The notes below the pieces were generated by a model. That model was given only the letters and a program-made list of their open reading frames with translations, did not search any database and was not told where the DNA came from. From Sipunculus nudus (Eukaryota > Annelida > Sipuncula > Golfingiida > Sipunculidae), in the NCBI GenBank assembly GCA_026874595.1, contig CM049320.1, positions 47,628,714-47,692,713 on the forward strand: a DNA stretch of 64,000 bases, read 5' to 3'. The stretch's first letter is position 1. Each line of letters opens with the position of its first letter. The position numbers were made by a program, and so were the translations under genes. Below, piece by piece: positions 22,829-34,167 of the stretch.

Positions 22829-25800
22829 CTAGAAATATGTTTTTTTTTCCTTTTACGTGGTATACGCACCATGTTTCATAGGATACGGGTGTCAACATCT
22901 CGCTGTGAACCCCGGTACACGACCCACCGACGGTCATGACATCATCGGTCGATGGGGATTCCCTATCGAAATGCATTCTGGTCATGCGTTGTTAAAACAA
23001 ATTTTGAGATCGTTTAATAAAGAAACACAACAAACATTTTTGTTGATATTTCTTATTTAAATATTAATTGCAAAATAAGTATAATTGAAGTTCGTTTTAA
23101 AAAAAAAAACGACTTCTGGCGTTTGGGCGCGATGGCATCCATGAGTGGTAATTCTTGCCGGGCAGTCATGCACGAAACATGTAAATAGTGAAAAAAAAAT
23201 CTCTTGATTAGACGAAATTTTACATTTTAATTCTATCACACAAAATTTATCGATTCCAAGTTTTTTTAAGATTAGTATAGGTTTGTAGGGAATTGACGTT
23301 AAGTAACGCTAAAGAAAATAGTCCACAAAGACGAGCTCGGTCGGAAATATGAGATAATAATCATAATAAACGATGTAAATGTCTAATTGGTCAAAAGTTA
23401 TTGGTGAAATTGTTGGTGTATTGAATTGATAAAATGGTCCATGTATCATTTAGAGGGAAACTGACTCATGCGGGAGTCCAAGATTTTTTTTAGTACAGGT
23501 CAAGCACGCTACCAGATTACCACGTGACACTTATGCAATAAAGAGGCGTGGGGTTTAAAGTGACACGGGCGGTACCTGAGAAACATATTAATTATTTTTG
23601 TATTTGCCTTACATGGAAAGCTTTTTCATACAGTGTCCATCAGTATAAAGTTTGACACTATTATAAATAGCTTGTAGTCAAAATATGAACAACAACAATA
23701 TTAATGATTAATAGCATGTACCACATATTGTGATCATAATGATATATTGTCTTAATAAAAATATGTCCTCTTTACTTGTATATAAGCTAGGGCCTACTTT
23801 AACACTACAGATGATAAAGTGACTACAAGCAACTAGAAATCTTGTGGTATCATAAAGTTCATTTAATCTTCTAAGCTGATATTTCATGCTGAAATAATTA
23901 AGATATAGTACTCCAATAACTCACAGTTTATTATGAAGGATTGTGTTAACAAAAGAATCTAATTTTTGTTGATATGATATTTTTAACCATAGTAACATCA
24001 ATGAGAACGGATGTAGGCCTATATAACTACTTAGAAGTAACCTTGTTACAAAGTATTTCCTGTAATGATTTACTCAGTGTAATTTGAAATTCATGATGAA
24101 GAAGAAAATGTGTAAAACATGATCCTCATGTATTTATTCATTCAGTACGAGTAAATCCCCTCTATTTCTTTTATTTTTAGTTCACTCTGCGTGAGGAACC
24201 AGTGCTACATCCGTTCACCCATTTAATACATATTATTTTGTTCTTGTTGTGTACTGATAACACTTGGGATCGATCCAGTATTTTGTGTCTAGACTCACCA
24301 AGGGAGAAAATAAACCCTTTTCCCTAATTCTACCGACCCGTGTTATATCTGTTATATTCTACCTCTACACGTAGAAAATTGTTATTATAGCCTTTGAATT
24401 TCCCTTTATTTACATGCAAATGCTATATAATAACTGCTAAGAGCTGAAAATAAAAAGAACCTTATTACAGTTTGTCCGAAAAATGACCATGCAACCTATT
24501 TTTACCAAGAGGTGAATACACATAGGCAAAATTAGGCGAAAATGCAAACCCAAGTCAACTCAGAAACAAATCCAACTGCATCAACAAAGGATTTAATTTT
24601 ACGGATTCGGGACTGAATCAGGAGTGTGTATAAATATGTAATATCATATCTCCTAGATACAGATGACCTCTCCGAGTATTATTCTTTTAATCAATTGAAT
24701 AACCTTGCTGGAATTTTTAGTATAGATGCATGTTCACTTTAACATTATGATTTTATGCCATCTTTTGAAATCAATTTTGGATTTTTTTTAATTTAATTAC
24801 TTTGAAACATATATTTTAAAGTTTTCATTTAAAAAATCTTTTTTTAAAGGTAGGTAAAAAATCACAGCCTATGTTTGCAAATGGTAAGTTGTGCCTACTT
24901 ATTGGCTGAAAATATTTATGTTATTTGAAATTGCCAATACACAAATTTATAAAATATAACAACCTTTATAATATCACCCAGGTTTAAAATATCATACTTT
25001 TTTATATACCACGGTTTATAGAACATTTTTTTCAGAATATAAACTGGTCCGAAGGCTGCCTTTTGGGTAATATTAAGCATTACTGAAACAATATTCAAAC
25101 ACACTCCAGAGAAAGTCTTATTCTAAAAGACCTCAAAATATAAACAATCAGATTAAGCGTCATAAATACTATGATCCTAACAATAAACGAGTTATAAAAG
25201 CACATTCCTACAAAGAGATTTAATGAATGGTGTGTACATTTGAAAGATTTTGTAATCTATCATGTTTATACTTCCAAAAAAACTGAATAATAATAATAAT
25301 AATGATAAAAATTATCTTCCATCACAAGAGAAAATGAGAGGAAGTCTTGAGAGAGAGTCCTGAGAAAGTCCTGAAAACTTAACAGATATAAAGAACAAAG
25401 AAATCAACAATTTGATCAGGTCCAATTAAAACAATAGTGAAAGGCTTGAGGTAAAGCCTACAGCCTGTGAACAAGCAAATATAGAACCAAACTGGATTAG
25501 AGCAATGGCTAGCAAGGTGCAGGCCTATGACTAATTGTGCAATGAGGCACCAACACGTTCCATATATCCATTCCTAGAGTTGTCTGTAATGATTCTGAAG
25601 AACTGGGTCATCCAGTTTTGCTCAAATTTTGGATGCTGAGAGAAATACAAAATGTAAATGCCTTCACCAAGATCAGTAAATGTGTAAAATAAAATGCAAA
25701 TTTGTACAGCCTTTGCTGAAAAGATCTATACGTTGTGTCTGAATTTAATGAAAAAGGACACGAGCCAGGGCCTAAATACCAATATGTCTTGTATGGTTCT

Positions 25801-26228
25801 GAAAAGTGGTGGAGCCAGTTTTCTTATGTATAGGGATATATGTATGATATATGCACGTACATTCTTTTTATTTCATTAGTTACACCATGACTGCGGTCAA
25901 AGAGTGCTGTAACACAAACACACATAAAATCATCAATAATATAGGCGGCCACCAATTGTGGTTTGGGGCCTACTGTACCCATTATAAATTTGTATAAAAA
26001 ATATCAGAAGTATCTTCCCATCCATTGCTTAGAAAAACTGTGTCAGTGTTAACATACGGACGACAGTGGACTGACGGACGATGAACAACAGCCTCAGCAT
26101 GGCTATACCTCACGGGTCAGCTAACAAGTGGTGGACTATAAATATATTTCAAGGCTGGAAGCGTTTTCGTTTTATTTGCTTCGATTTGATTTAGATAACA
26201 AATTATGTTATTTACCTACAAACTTATT
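22829..26228. other. 3.4 kb AT-rich intronic DNA, no gene found
   Basis: I searched the minus strand here for the missing USP exon and did not find it. The frame at 22680-22985 is mostly LTR sequence. The frames at 23057, 24916 and 25694 are short and lack domains or splice borders. Near 26040-26115 the reverse strand reads AGCTGACCCGTGAGGTATAG followed by GTCCGTC-type sequence, resembling the head of a Helentron-like repeat in reverse orientation. Confidence 0.5.
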
Positions 26229-26725
26229 AGGGCCCCGCTTGAATTAGCGGGTGCCCTATAGTAATCATCCTGTCCGTCTGTCTGTCCGTCTGACCGTCTA
26301 TAGATTTTGGGGTCACGAGGTCAAGGTCACCACACCTACACCTTTAAACAGATTGTGGACGCTTTGTAAATGTTTCATCCAAAATCTTTCACTTTCGGAT
26401 AACTTAACAATACGGGAATAACCATATGGATTTCAACATCACAAGTTCAAAGGTTAAAGTCACAGGACCATTCTACTGATTTATATGCTCAAACAGGCTT
26501 ACCGTGTAATACACCTGATGTAATGATGCCCCTCTGTTACTTGGAATGCACCACTCCTACACCTTTTACAGGACTCTCACTGATTCAGCTTGGTTCAGAT
26601 GTTTAAATATAATTTGTGGTCATTTTCCTCTGTCTCTGTATGTAATCAGGTCTTTTATTATATTTTTTCAAGCATCACTCAGCCCGCACTAGAAGTCTAT
26701 GGGCCTTTTGCGGGACCCTTCCTGA
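26229..26725 (+). mobile_element. Helentron-like repeat, head segment
   Basis: Opens with an imperfect hairpin, GGGCCCCGC...GCGGGTGCCC, then CTATAGTAATCATCC and a run of GTCCGTCT repeats. The same order (hairpin, CTATAGYRATCA, GTCCGTC-rich tract) is seen at 52513 and 53931. The right end is tentatively near the CCCGC...GCGGG pair around 26683-26718. No core tandem repeats are present, so this would be a short copy. Confidence 0.4.
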
Positions 26726-27335
26726 CCTGTAATTTTTTTAAGTTAATACAGGAATTCACGTCAGTTAAGTGATCTACGTCCTTATTTTAGCACAGCATAT
26801 ATAAGTGCATGCAGTGATGTTTTTGCCTGCCGTACAAGGCTTTAACTCAAGTTATAATATATATTATTGGACATTAAGAGTGAAATTAATACTGGAGAAA
26901 AGTGTAAATATTGCTATATTGAATGCCATAAAATGCCCAATGAACAGAAGCGTTTAACTTAAACATATAACTCAGTAATAAGTACATGCATGTACAGAAC
27001 AACATATTTTAATTATATTCTCGTTAAAATCTTTGCCCTGAACATTCTTGGGTGGTAGGCGAATACCCTTTGTGCGCTCTCGGATCCTTCACTATAGTGT
27101 TTTGGAAAGAAAACACAAGTTATAATTTTAACTTGTAAAACCTGCATGAAATAATTTATTTGTGCGTTAATGGCTCGATTCAACAATATAAGCGAATGTC
27201 ATATATCAGTTAATTTTGATAATTCAGTCATTGTTTGAAACCTACGCATGCACTTCATTGATATTTGAGGAACTTCGCAAAACTGTGACACATTTTTGTT
27301 GATAATTCATATCATTACAGATTGATATGACGGGG
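26726..27335. other. Unassigned intronic DNA
   Basis: AT-rich sequence with no frame, repeat or splice signal that I could interpret. Confidence 0.4.
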
Positions 27336-27432
27336 TCTGAACAGTTGTGTGGTAAAACGCTCGGGTCCCCCTGCTGGCGACTCTTGTTCGATCCCCGGCT
27401 TTGCCATGAAAGTTGGTTGTAGTGACCCGTCC
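27336..27432 (+). mobile_element. tRNA-derived SINE head (Pol III A/B box region)
   Basis: GTTCGATCC at 27386-27394 is a good Pol III B box, and TGTGGTAAAACGCT about 30 bases upstream may be a weak A box. It is followed by CATGAAAGTTGGTTGTAGTG and CCCGTCCAAGGTCGGTGG, shared with the SINE pair at 58.8-59.2 kb. The body then runs into the 60-bp array. I infer a tRNA-related SINE with a conserved central domain of the type seen in molluscs; the named family was not determined. Confidence 0.7.
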
Positions 27433-28393
27433 AAGGTCGGTGGTTTCCTCCGGGTCCTCCGTCTGCGATGGGAGTGGGTTGTATGCCCGTCCAAGGTAGG
27501 TGGTTTTCTCCGGGTCCTCCGTCCGCGATGGGAGTGGGTTGTATGCCCGTCCAAGGTCGGTGGTTTTCTCCGGGTCCCCCGTGTGCGATGGGAGTGGGTT
27601 GTATGCCCGTCCAAGGTCGGTGGTTTTCTCCGGGTCCTCCGTCTGCGATGGGAGTGGGTTGTATGCCCGTCCAGGGTCGGTGGTTTTCTCCGGTTCCTCC
27701 GTCTGCGATGGGAGTGGGTTGTATGCCCGTCCAAGGTCGGTGGTTTTCTCCGGGTCCTCCGTCTGCGATGGGAGTGGGTTGTATGCCTGTCCAGGGTCGG
27801 TGGTTTTCTCCGGGTCCTCCGTCTGCGATGAGAGTGGGTTGTATGCCCGTCCAGGGTCGGTGGTTTTCTCCGGTTCCTCCGTCTGCGATGGGAGTGGGTT
27901 GTATGCCCGTCCAAGGTCGGTGGTTTTCTCCGGGTCCTCCGTCTGCGATGGGAGTGGGTTGTATGCCCGTCCAGGGTCGGTGGTTTTCTCCGGTTCCTCC
28001 GTCTGCGATGGGAGTGGGTTGTATGCCCGTCCAAGGTCGGTGGTTTTCTCCGGGTCCTCCGTCTGCGATGGGAGTGGGTTGTATGCCTGTCCAGGGTCGG
28101 TGGTTTTCTCCGGGTCCTCCGTCTGCGATGAGAGTGGGTTGTATGCCCGTCCAGGGTCGGTGGTTTTCTCCGGTTCCTCCGTCTGCGATGGGAGTGGGTT
28201 GTATGCCCGTCCAGTGTTAGTGATTTTCTCCGGGTCCTCCGTCTGCGATGGGAGTGGGTTGTATGCCCGTCCAGGGTCGGTGGTTTTCTCCGGGTCCTCC
28301 GTCTGCGATGGAAGTGGGTTGTATGCCCGTCCAGGGTCGGTGGTTTTCTCCGGGTCCTCCGTCCGCGCTGGGAGTGGGTTGTATGCCCGTCCA
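27421..28393. repeat. 60-bp satellite of 16 units grown from the SINE body
   Basis: Sixteen head-to-tail units of exactly 60 bp, each with GGAGTGGGTTGTATGCCCGT, CCAAGGTCGGTGG and TTTTCTCCGGGTCCTCC. The unit is the SINE central domain. Units 5-8 (27661-27900) and 10-13 (27961-28200) carry the same series of variants, giving a five-unit (300-bp) higher-order repeat. Because 60 is divisible by three and the unit lacks stops in several frames, long open frames on both strands (27315-28034 minus, 27468-28220 and 27500-28408 plus) appear here. They are artefacts. The array ends abruptly at a hAT-like sequence. Confidence 0.95.
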
Positions 28394-28652
28394 GGTTTTA
28401 GAAAATAAGGTATTATATTTCCTGTATAAGTTTATTCAACAACAAATTTAGATATATTATTTCATACCAATCTCATAATTGGATCCAAGGCCTATCATTC
28501 TATTTATTTATATATTTAAATTGAAATATATAAATATTATTTTCTGAATAGTGGGGTAGGGGGGATGATTACATTGACCACCCCCCCCCCCCCTTTTTTT
28601 TTAAAAGAGTGGGGGAGATATTACCCCCATTCCCCTTATGTTGACGCCCCTG
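28394..28652 (-). mobile_element. Truncated hAT-type MITE related to the element at 44095
   Basis: Read on the minus strand it begins CAGGGGCGTCAACATAAGGGG-like sequence and then follows the element at 44095-44548 through a C/G-rich stretch, CCACTATTCAGA and AATAATATTTATATAT. It continues to GGTTTTAGAAAATAAGG, which abuts the 60-bp array. The second end is missing, so it is cut off at the array border. Confidence 0.65.
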
Positions 28653-28871
28653 ACAAAATGGCATTTAATTTGCAAAATGTATGTAGGAAATAAGGGGGTG
28701 GGTATAAAATGGTATGAATATATAAGGTGGATACATTGGAACATGATAATCAGATGTAAATGGGGGTTTTTGAACTTAATTTGTCCCCATTATACACACA
28801 TTATCCCCCCCCCCCCCCAGCGTAAACCTAACTGGGTTTTTGTTATATAAAAGAGTTTATCGATTACTTAC

Positions 28872-28959
28872 AATCAAACACGAGGTCGGAGTGGTCGGAG
28901 CCGTCTAAGGCCACTATCACCTTACATATGTCAGGTTTTTGGGTTTCTTCTGTCGCCAT
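28872..28959 (-). CDS. Universal stress protein, first coding exon
   Basis: On the minus strand an ATG in AACTATGGC context opens 29 codons and one base. The peptide contains KVIVALDGSDHSDLVFD, the first beta strand and following helix of a USP domain, with the conserved Asp of the VAxDGS motif that contacts nucleotide. It ends in a strong donor, GATT|GTAAGTAA, after the first base of a codon. The internal exon at 8279 also enters at that phase, so the two could splice directly. Doing so would omit about 35-40 residues of the normal domain (second strand and loop). A symmetric phase 1-1 exon is therefore expected in between and was not located. Confidence 0.8.
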
Positions 28960-29397
28960 AGTTACAAGGAGTTTGAGTAGACTGACGATAGGTTCTCCGT
29001 GTCTGTGTGTATACCTGGTGTCTGGTACTACTATGGTTCACTGACGACCCAGATGTAAACATAATGCGTACACACATATACCAGGGGAGGAGACCCATCA
29101 CGGTTGGTAAAGCAAAATGCCACTTTATTAGTGTAAAGTTTATTGGTCGCAAGACAGCAGTGAATGGAGATGTGGCTTGAATGCACCCTGAGAGTTAAAG
29201 TGGTCGTGTGTGACGACCACGGACACGCCTCCTGAAAACTGATTACACAAAGTTACAAGGTTTTCAGAGAGTGTGTGTATGGGGGTGAGGATGAGAAGCG
29301 CCATCATGGTATTCACAAGACCACGTCGTCCTGATATAAAATTGCATTCTCCTCACGCGAGATATCGTATACAGGGGTAGAGTTATCTGTTTATATA
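28960..29397 (-). promoter_or_regulatory. 5' flank of the USP gene
   Basis: This region upstream of the start codon should hold the 5' UTR and promoter. No TATA box at a convincing distance or heat-shock-element array was identified. The minus-strand frame at 28931-29152 overlaps the first exon in another frame and is not a gene. Confidence 0.35.
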
Positions 29398-29398
29398 G

Positions 29399-29460
<62 letters not shown>
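29398..29460. repeat. (TA)n microsatellite
   Basis: An uninterrupted run of about 30 TA dinucleotides next to the 47-bp array. Confidence 0.95.
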
Positions 29461-29464
<4 letters not shown>

Positions 29465-29470
<6 letters not shown>

Positions 29471-30290
29471 TAAGCGTGTTATCCGGTGTTCATGTTTATA
29501 TCTAGCGTGTAATTCGGTGTTCATGTTTAAGATTTAATTCAGTGTTCGTCATCGTGTAATTCGGTGTTGATGTTTAGGATGTAATCCAGTGTTCGTCATC
29601 GTGTAATTCGGTGTTCATGTTTAGATGTAATCCAGTGTTTATCATCGTGTAATTCGGTGTTCATGTTTAGGGTGTTATCCAGTGTTAGTCATCGTGTAAT
29701 ACGGTGTTCATGTTAAAATGTAATCCAGTGCTCGTCATCGTGTATTTCGGTGTACATGTTTAGGATGTAATCCAGTGTTCGTCATCAGGTAATTCGGTGT
29801 TCATGTTTAGGATGTAATCCAGTGTTCGTCATCAGGTAATTCGATGTTCATGTTTAGGATGTAATCCAGTGTTCATCATCGTGTAATTCGCTGTTCATGT
29901 ATAGGATGTTATCCAGTGTTAGTCATCGTGTAGTACGGTGTTCATGTTTAGGATGTAATCCAGTGTTCGTCATCGTGTAATTCGGTGTTCATGTTTAGGA
30001 TGTAATCCAGTGTTCGTAATCAGGTAATTCGGTGTTCATGTTTATGATGTAATCCAGTGTTCGTCATCAGGTAAATTATAATCATGTTTAGGATGTAATC
30101 CAGGGTTCGTCATCGTGTAATTCATGTTTAGGATGTAATCCAGTGTTCATGTAAAGCGCAGAATCCGCTGTTCATGTTTACAGTATAATCCGATTTTCAT
30201 GTTCAGCGTGTAATCCGGTGTTCATTTTCAGCATGTAATCTTGTTTTCATGTTCAGCATGAATTCTGGTCTTCATGTTTATAGTGTAATC
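29465..30290. repeat. 47-bp tandem array, about 17 degenerate copies
   Basis: Units combine GTTTAGGATGTAATCCAGTG with TTCGTCATCGTGTAATTCGG and TGTTCAT. Copies vary in length and sequence, and the last few (30130-30290) are strongly degenerate. No frame crosses it. It begins about 500 bases upstream of the USP start codon. Confidence 0.92.
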
Positions 30291-30599
30291 CATTCCATAC
30301 AATCCACGACGGAAGCGGACGACGGGTGCTGACGGGAATCCCTACTATGACGTAATATAATAGGGGATATTCTGAAATGTCTTTGTGTCTTCCCCTTGAT
30401 ATTCAATGCCTCACTCTCCCGCTCGGGAAAGCTTTAATTATTATTGATATGATTAAAGGAATTTTATAAGTAAAATCATGCATATGAATAACCAAAGTAG
30501 CGGGGGCTGGGTAATTTGGAATAAAGACTGATAAGTCAATTGATATAAAATAAAGTTAATAGTAAGCCCATGAAAAATATAATATAACCTTTTATATAA

Positions 30600-30600
30600 A

Positions 30601-30637
<37 letters not shown>

Positions 30638-30873
30638 TATATATGTTTATATATATAATAATAAATAATTTAAACATAATGTATCGAGAATAATTTAAGC
30701 GCCCTTGTGGAAACGTGGGTTTCAGAATGATTCACAGTTCTAAACCTCAGTGACACGAGTTAGGTCAAAATTCAAGTTTAAGAGGGTTCATGGTAATACA
30801 TTATTTGTTATTAGATTAGATTCGAATAAAATATATCTCTCTCTCTCTCTCTCTAGATATATTTATATATATA

Positions 30874-30950
<77 letters not shown>
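30600..30950. repeat. (TA)n and (CT)n microsatellites
   Basis: TA runs lie at about 30600-30634 and 30856-30949, with a CT run at about 30836-30854. Frames at 30453-30677 and 30750-30977 that encode Ile-Tyr runs are products of these repeats. Confidence 0.93.
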
Positions 30951-30951
<1 letters not shown>

Positions 30952-31750
30952 ACGTGGAAGATGTGTATTTAATATAAAACAAAGGTTATGAGTGCGGGTG
31001 CGGACGGAAAAAGCGCGGATAGGTGTGAACAGAGACAACGGATGACGGACGACGGATGACGGAAGCGGGTGCTGGTGCGGAAGGAAAAAAAACGGATAGC
31101 TGTGAACGCCCCTTAAGCCGAGCCAGCAGAGTTTATGAGGACGTGCCGCCGATATTTCATTAAGCCAAGCACGAGCCGATTTTGTGCAGCTCAGTTTTGT
31201 GAAGCTCAGTTTGGCTCAGTTTTGTGCAGCTCAGTTTGGCTTGAGAAAAAATTAATAAAAAAAGACAAATCTTTTACATTTTAATATGCCCGAAACAAAT
31301 ATTCAGGTTTTGTAATTTTATGTTTCTTGTCGCTAAAAGGAAATGGTGTGATTGTTGAAGTATGACAATATTAGCTTACGAAACCATCAAGGATAAACCA
31401 TACTCCATATTTAATCACAAACTAGTTAAATTTAAAATGGATGCAATATGTCACACGTAATATTGAGAACTTGTTTAGATAAAACGGATACTTTGTATCA
31501 TCGTCAAATGAATAGGCTTTCAGGTCAGTTTAAGCCAGCCGACATTTTGCAAGCCGAGTCGAGCCACACTTACTAATAAAGTCGGCCGTCTTTTTGTCAA
31601 AGCCAGTCGCATTTTAGTGGCTGACTCGGCTCCGTGCTCTTATTCCATATTCACATTCATTGCATCATCCGTTGAACAAATTTAGCGTCATTTGGTTTAA
31701 TTTCAAAGGCGGTGATCCCGTTTATCTTGAATACTTGTAATAATTCTAAT
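30951..31750. other. Unassigned DNA with reiterated GCCGA motifs
   Basis: Contains GGACGACGGATGACGGA-like runs (31020-31090). From 31112 to 31637 many copies of AAGCCGAG/CTCGGCT and CAGCTCAGTTT occur, in opposite directions at the two sides. This could be a small DNA transposon with GCCGAGYCAGC ends, but no target duplication was found. Confidence 0.35.
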
Positions 31751-31781
<31 letters not shown>

Positions 31782-31821
31782 GTATATATATATACATATA
31801 TATATATATAATATATATTTA

Positions 31822-31873
<52 letters not shown>
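31751..31873. repeat. (TA)n microsatellite
   Basis: About 120 bases of TA repeat with occasional TGTA and TTTA interruptions. Confidence 0.93.
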
Positions 31874-31874
<1 letters not shown>

Positions 31875-32260
31875 TAGCTGATAATAGCTAATAAACCCGG
31901 GTTTTTTTATCGGGGTTAGGGGATATATTTAATGAGATGAGGAATGTTGGCACCATTTTTCATTCCAAAAGTTAAATTATAAAATAATGATTTTCAGTAG
32001 AATTCTCTTTCAATACAAATATTTTTACATTTGTGGCGCTGTGCTCGTGGCAAGAAATTCATACATCGGTATATTTACCTAGACCTGGTCAGTGATGATG
32101 TTTACATTTGCGAACCGGAATCGGTCGCTGGGGCATTCAGATTTTCGAAGATCTTTTATTGTTTACATATATTATTTTTTTAGACGTATAAAGGATAAAT
32201 TGATATATGAGATATGAAAGTTTTATTTAATGTATGTTTAAGGCAAGGAAGCTGTCCCTA

Positions 32261-32395
32261 CAGAAGCGGATCCAAGGGATTCAGCCACCGCAAACCTTTT
32301 CAAGGTTTTCAGACCATTTTTTTGCACCCGGAATACCCCCCCCCCCCCCCCCCCCACCCCCGGACACCTTTGGGAACTATGTGGATCCGCCTCTG
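32261..32395. mobile_element. Short hAT-like MITE with poly-C core
   Basis: Ends CAGAAGCGGATCCAAGG and, read from the right, CAGAGGCGGATCCACATAG form inverted repeats with the hAT YARNG start. The 135-bp element encloses a poly-C tract at about 32337-32355. The flanking eight bases do not match, so the insertion is old or an end is misplaced. Confidence 0.55.
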
Positions 32396-33522
32396 AGTAG
32401 GCCTACCCATCCTCCGGGCAGTGTGTTGTGATATGACACTTCAATTGACACCTATTGTCAGTAGGTATAGACGGTAGATTTAAAAGAGATTGAAATTCTA
32501 AATGATGTGTTTTTAGGGACTAAATGATGTATTTAAGGTAGTTAACCTGGAAGAATTGGACATTAACCATTATTGCATGCTGACATAAGGAATGAGTGCC
32601 AAGGGATCGAGATTCACGTGTTTTTCACATTTACTGACCAGGAAAGTGGGTCATTGACTGGGACAAATGTCAAGCCACACATACTTAAATCCATCACTGA
32701 GCAGGTGTCATTCATATGCACAAAAGACCTTAATCATGCGCGTGACAGCGCAGACATTCCGGTCTTTGCAGAAAACAGTTGGGCTGTTTTCGGTGATAAC
32801 CTTCACGTATTCAAAAACCACGCCAAAATCACTCAATATGATGTGTACACTGCGGGAAACAATAACCTTTAAAATTAAGTACACCACAGTGTCATAAGTA
32901 TCAGAGAACATTGAGGACAAAAGTGGACCAACTTTCTTTTATAATTATTAGTTATAATGGTGCATAAGGTAAGGCAATAAGTTCGGCATTAAATATAAGT
33001 ATATATATATATATATACATATACATTTATATATAATTATTAATGTATATATAATCATGGTGTTTGTTTAATGCTAGCATAAGTTCATGTTAACATGAAA
33101 ATAAATACTGTTGGCACATTGGCACGAAAGCAGCTGGGGTTAAGGCTGAGCGTGGTGGTGTATAGAGTTCTATTATAAAAAAGTTATCTGCAATATCCAT
33201 TCAGTTGACATGGTAGCGCTGTTATCACACCTATTGTGATAAATGAATTAGAGCAACCTCTGTCACATCACGGCACAGGCGGCGCAGTCACACCATTACT
33301 GTCATGTATAATTAAAACAGGCTTTATACTTTTGTATGAGTTGTTTATACATTTAGTGCGTATAAAAGTCGCCAGTAGCAACAGGCGAAAACTATTGCCA
33401 TCAACGCTCCTGAGCCATGGTATATATATATACTGCTTGTATTGTATACCTGCATGGTATCCCGGCGACAAAGCGGCAGTCTGTATGATGATCTGTACAG
33501 ATACAGATGCTATCATCCTCTA

Positions 33523-33590
33523 TCAGCAACACCTCAATCATCAATACCTCCATCATCAATACCTCCATCATCAATACCTCCTAGCTGTAA
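33523..33590. repeat. Small 15-bp repeat (ACCTCCATCATCAAT)
   Basis: About four copies of the same 15-bp unit that forms the larger array at 34168-34980, about 600 bases upstream and in the same direction. Confidence 0.85.
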
Positions 33591-34167
33591 CAACCCGACT
33601 CAGTAGGCAATAGGATAACTGGGCTGGTAATCCTACTCGAGTCGTGATACTAGTATAATCGATGAATGTATCGCAGTGGTCATGCAACAGGTTGCATTCA
33701 TATTGTGGTAAACGGCCTATACTTTAATTATTATGCTAAAAGAATGATGAATAAACACAATTGTATACATGTGAGCTCACAACCAAAACTGAAACACTGT
33801 CTCCATGGACACGGGTCATTTCCTGTATCTCCTACAAGCTGCCTGCGTCCTGTAACCCGTGCGAGCCATGCTTGTGTTCACGCGGTCATAAATTCAACAA
33901 ACATGCCGAGGGGTTTACCAATGTGCTGGTCTAAACAGGAACTTTTCTTGCTCATATTTGGTATTATTAGAAAGTAAACAAAAAATGCTAACGATAGGTC
34001 TGGTTTATGCTGATTGACAGTTTACATATAGGCCATAATCGTTGTCAGAAATGACGAATATATTTGCATCTTCATAAGGCCTTATAATGCGTTCCTCAGA
34101 CATAGATGTAATGACACTCTGGCGCCAGAAATCTGGTCGTAATGCTAGAGGGTCGATATAACGCTAC

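Larger units (their letters stand above)
7623..28959 (-). other. Inferred span of the universal stress protein gene
   Basis: Exon 1 (28872-28959), internal exon (8197-8279) and last exon (7623-7817) lie in order on one strand, with compatible phases and complementary parts of one USP fold. The interval between the first two is about 20.6 kb and holds the SINE/60-bp array, two LTRs, two Helentron-like elements and the 10 kb 68-bp array. That they form one transcript is inferred. The alternatives are fragments of two paralogues or a decayed gene that has lost one exon. Confidence 0.6.
31874..34167. other. Unassigned DNA with a small MITE
   Basis: The open frame at 32573-32872 (99 codons) starts at TTG, has no recognised domain and no splice borders. 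Frames at 33236-33613 and 33666-33977 are likewise unsupported. A short (TA)n lies near 33000. The MITE at 32261-32395 and the small 15-bp repeat at 33523-33590 are listed separately. Confidence 0.45.

Noticed and set aside
22680-22985. Minus-strand frame as the missing USP exon
   Set aside because: Most of it is the 3' part of LTR copy C, and the remaining residues do not resemble the USP second strand.
27315-28408. Long overlapping open frames (239, 250 and 302 codons) reading proline/arginine-rich repeats
   Set aside because: They exist because the 60-bp unit is divisible by three and lacks stops in several frames on both strands. The underlying DNA is a SINE-derived satellite.
32573-32872. 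99-codon plus-strand frame
   Set aside because: It starts at TTG, overlaps two other open frames in the same place, and has no domain or splice border that I can see.
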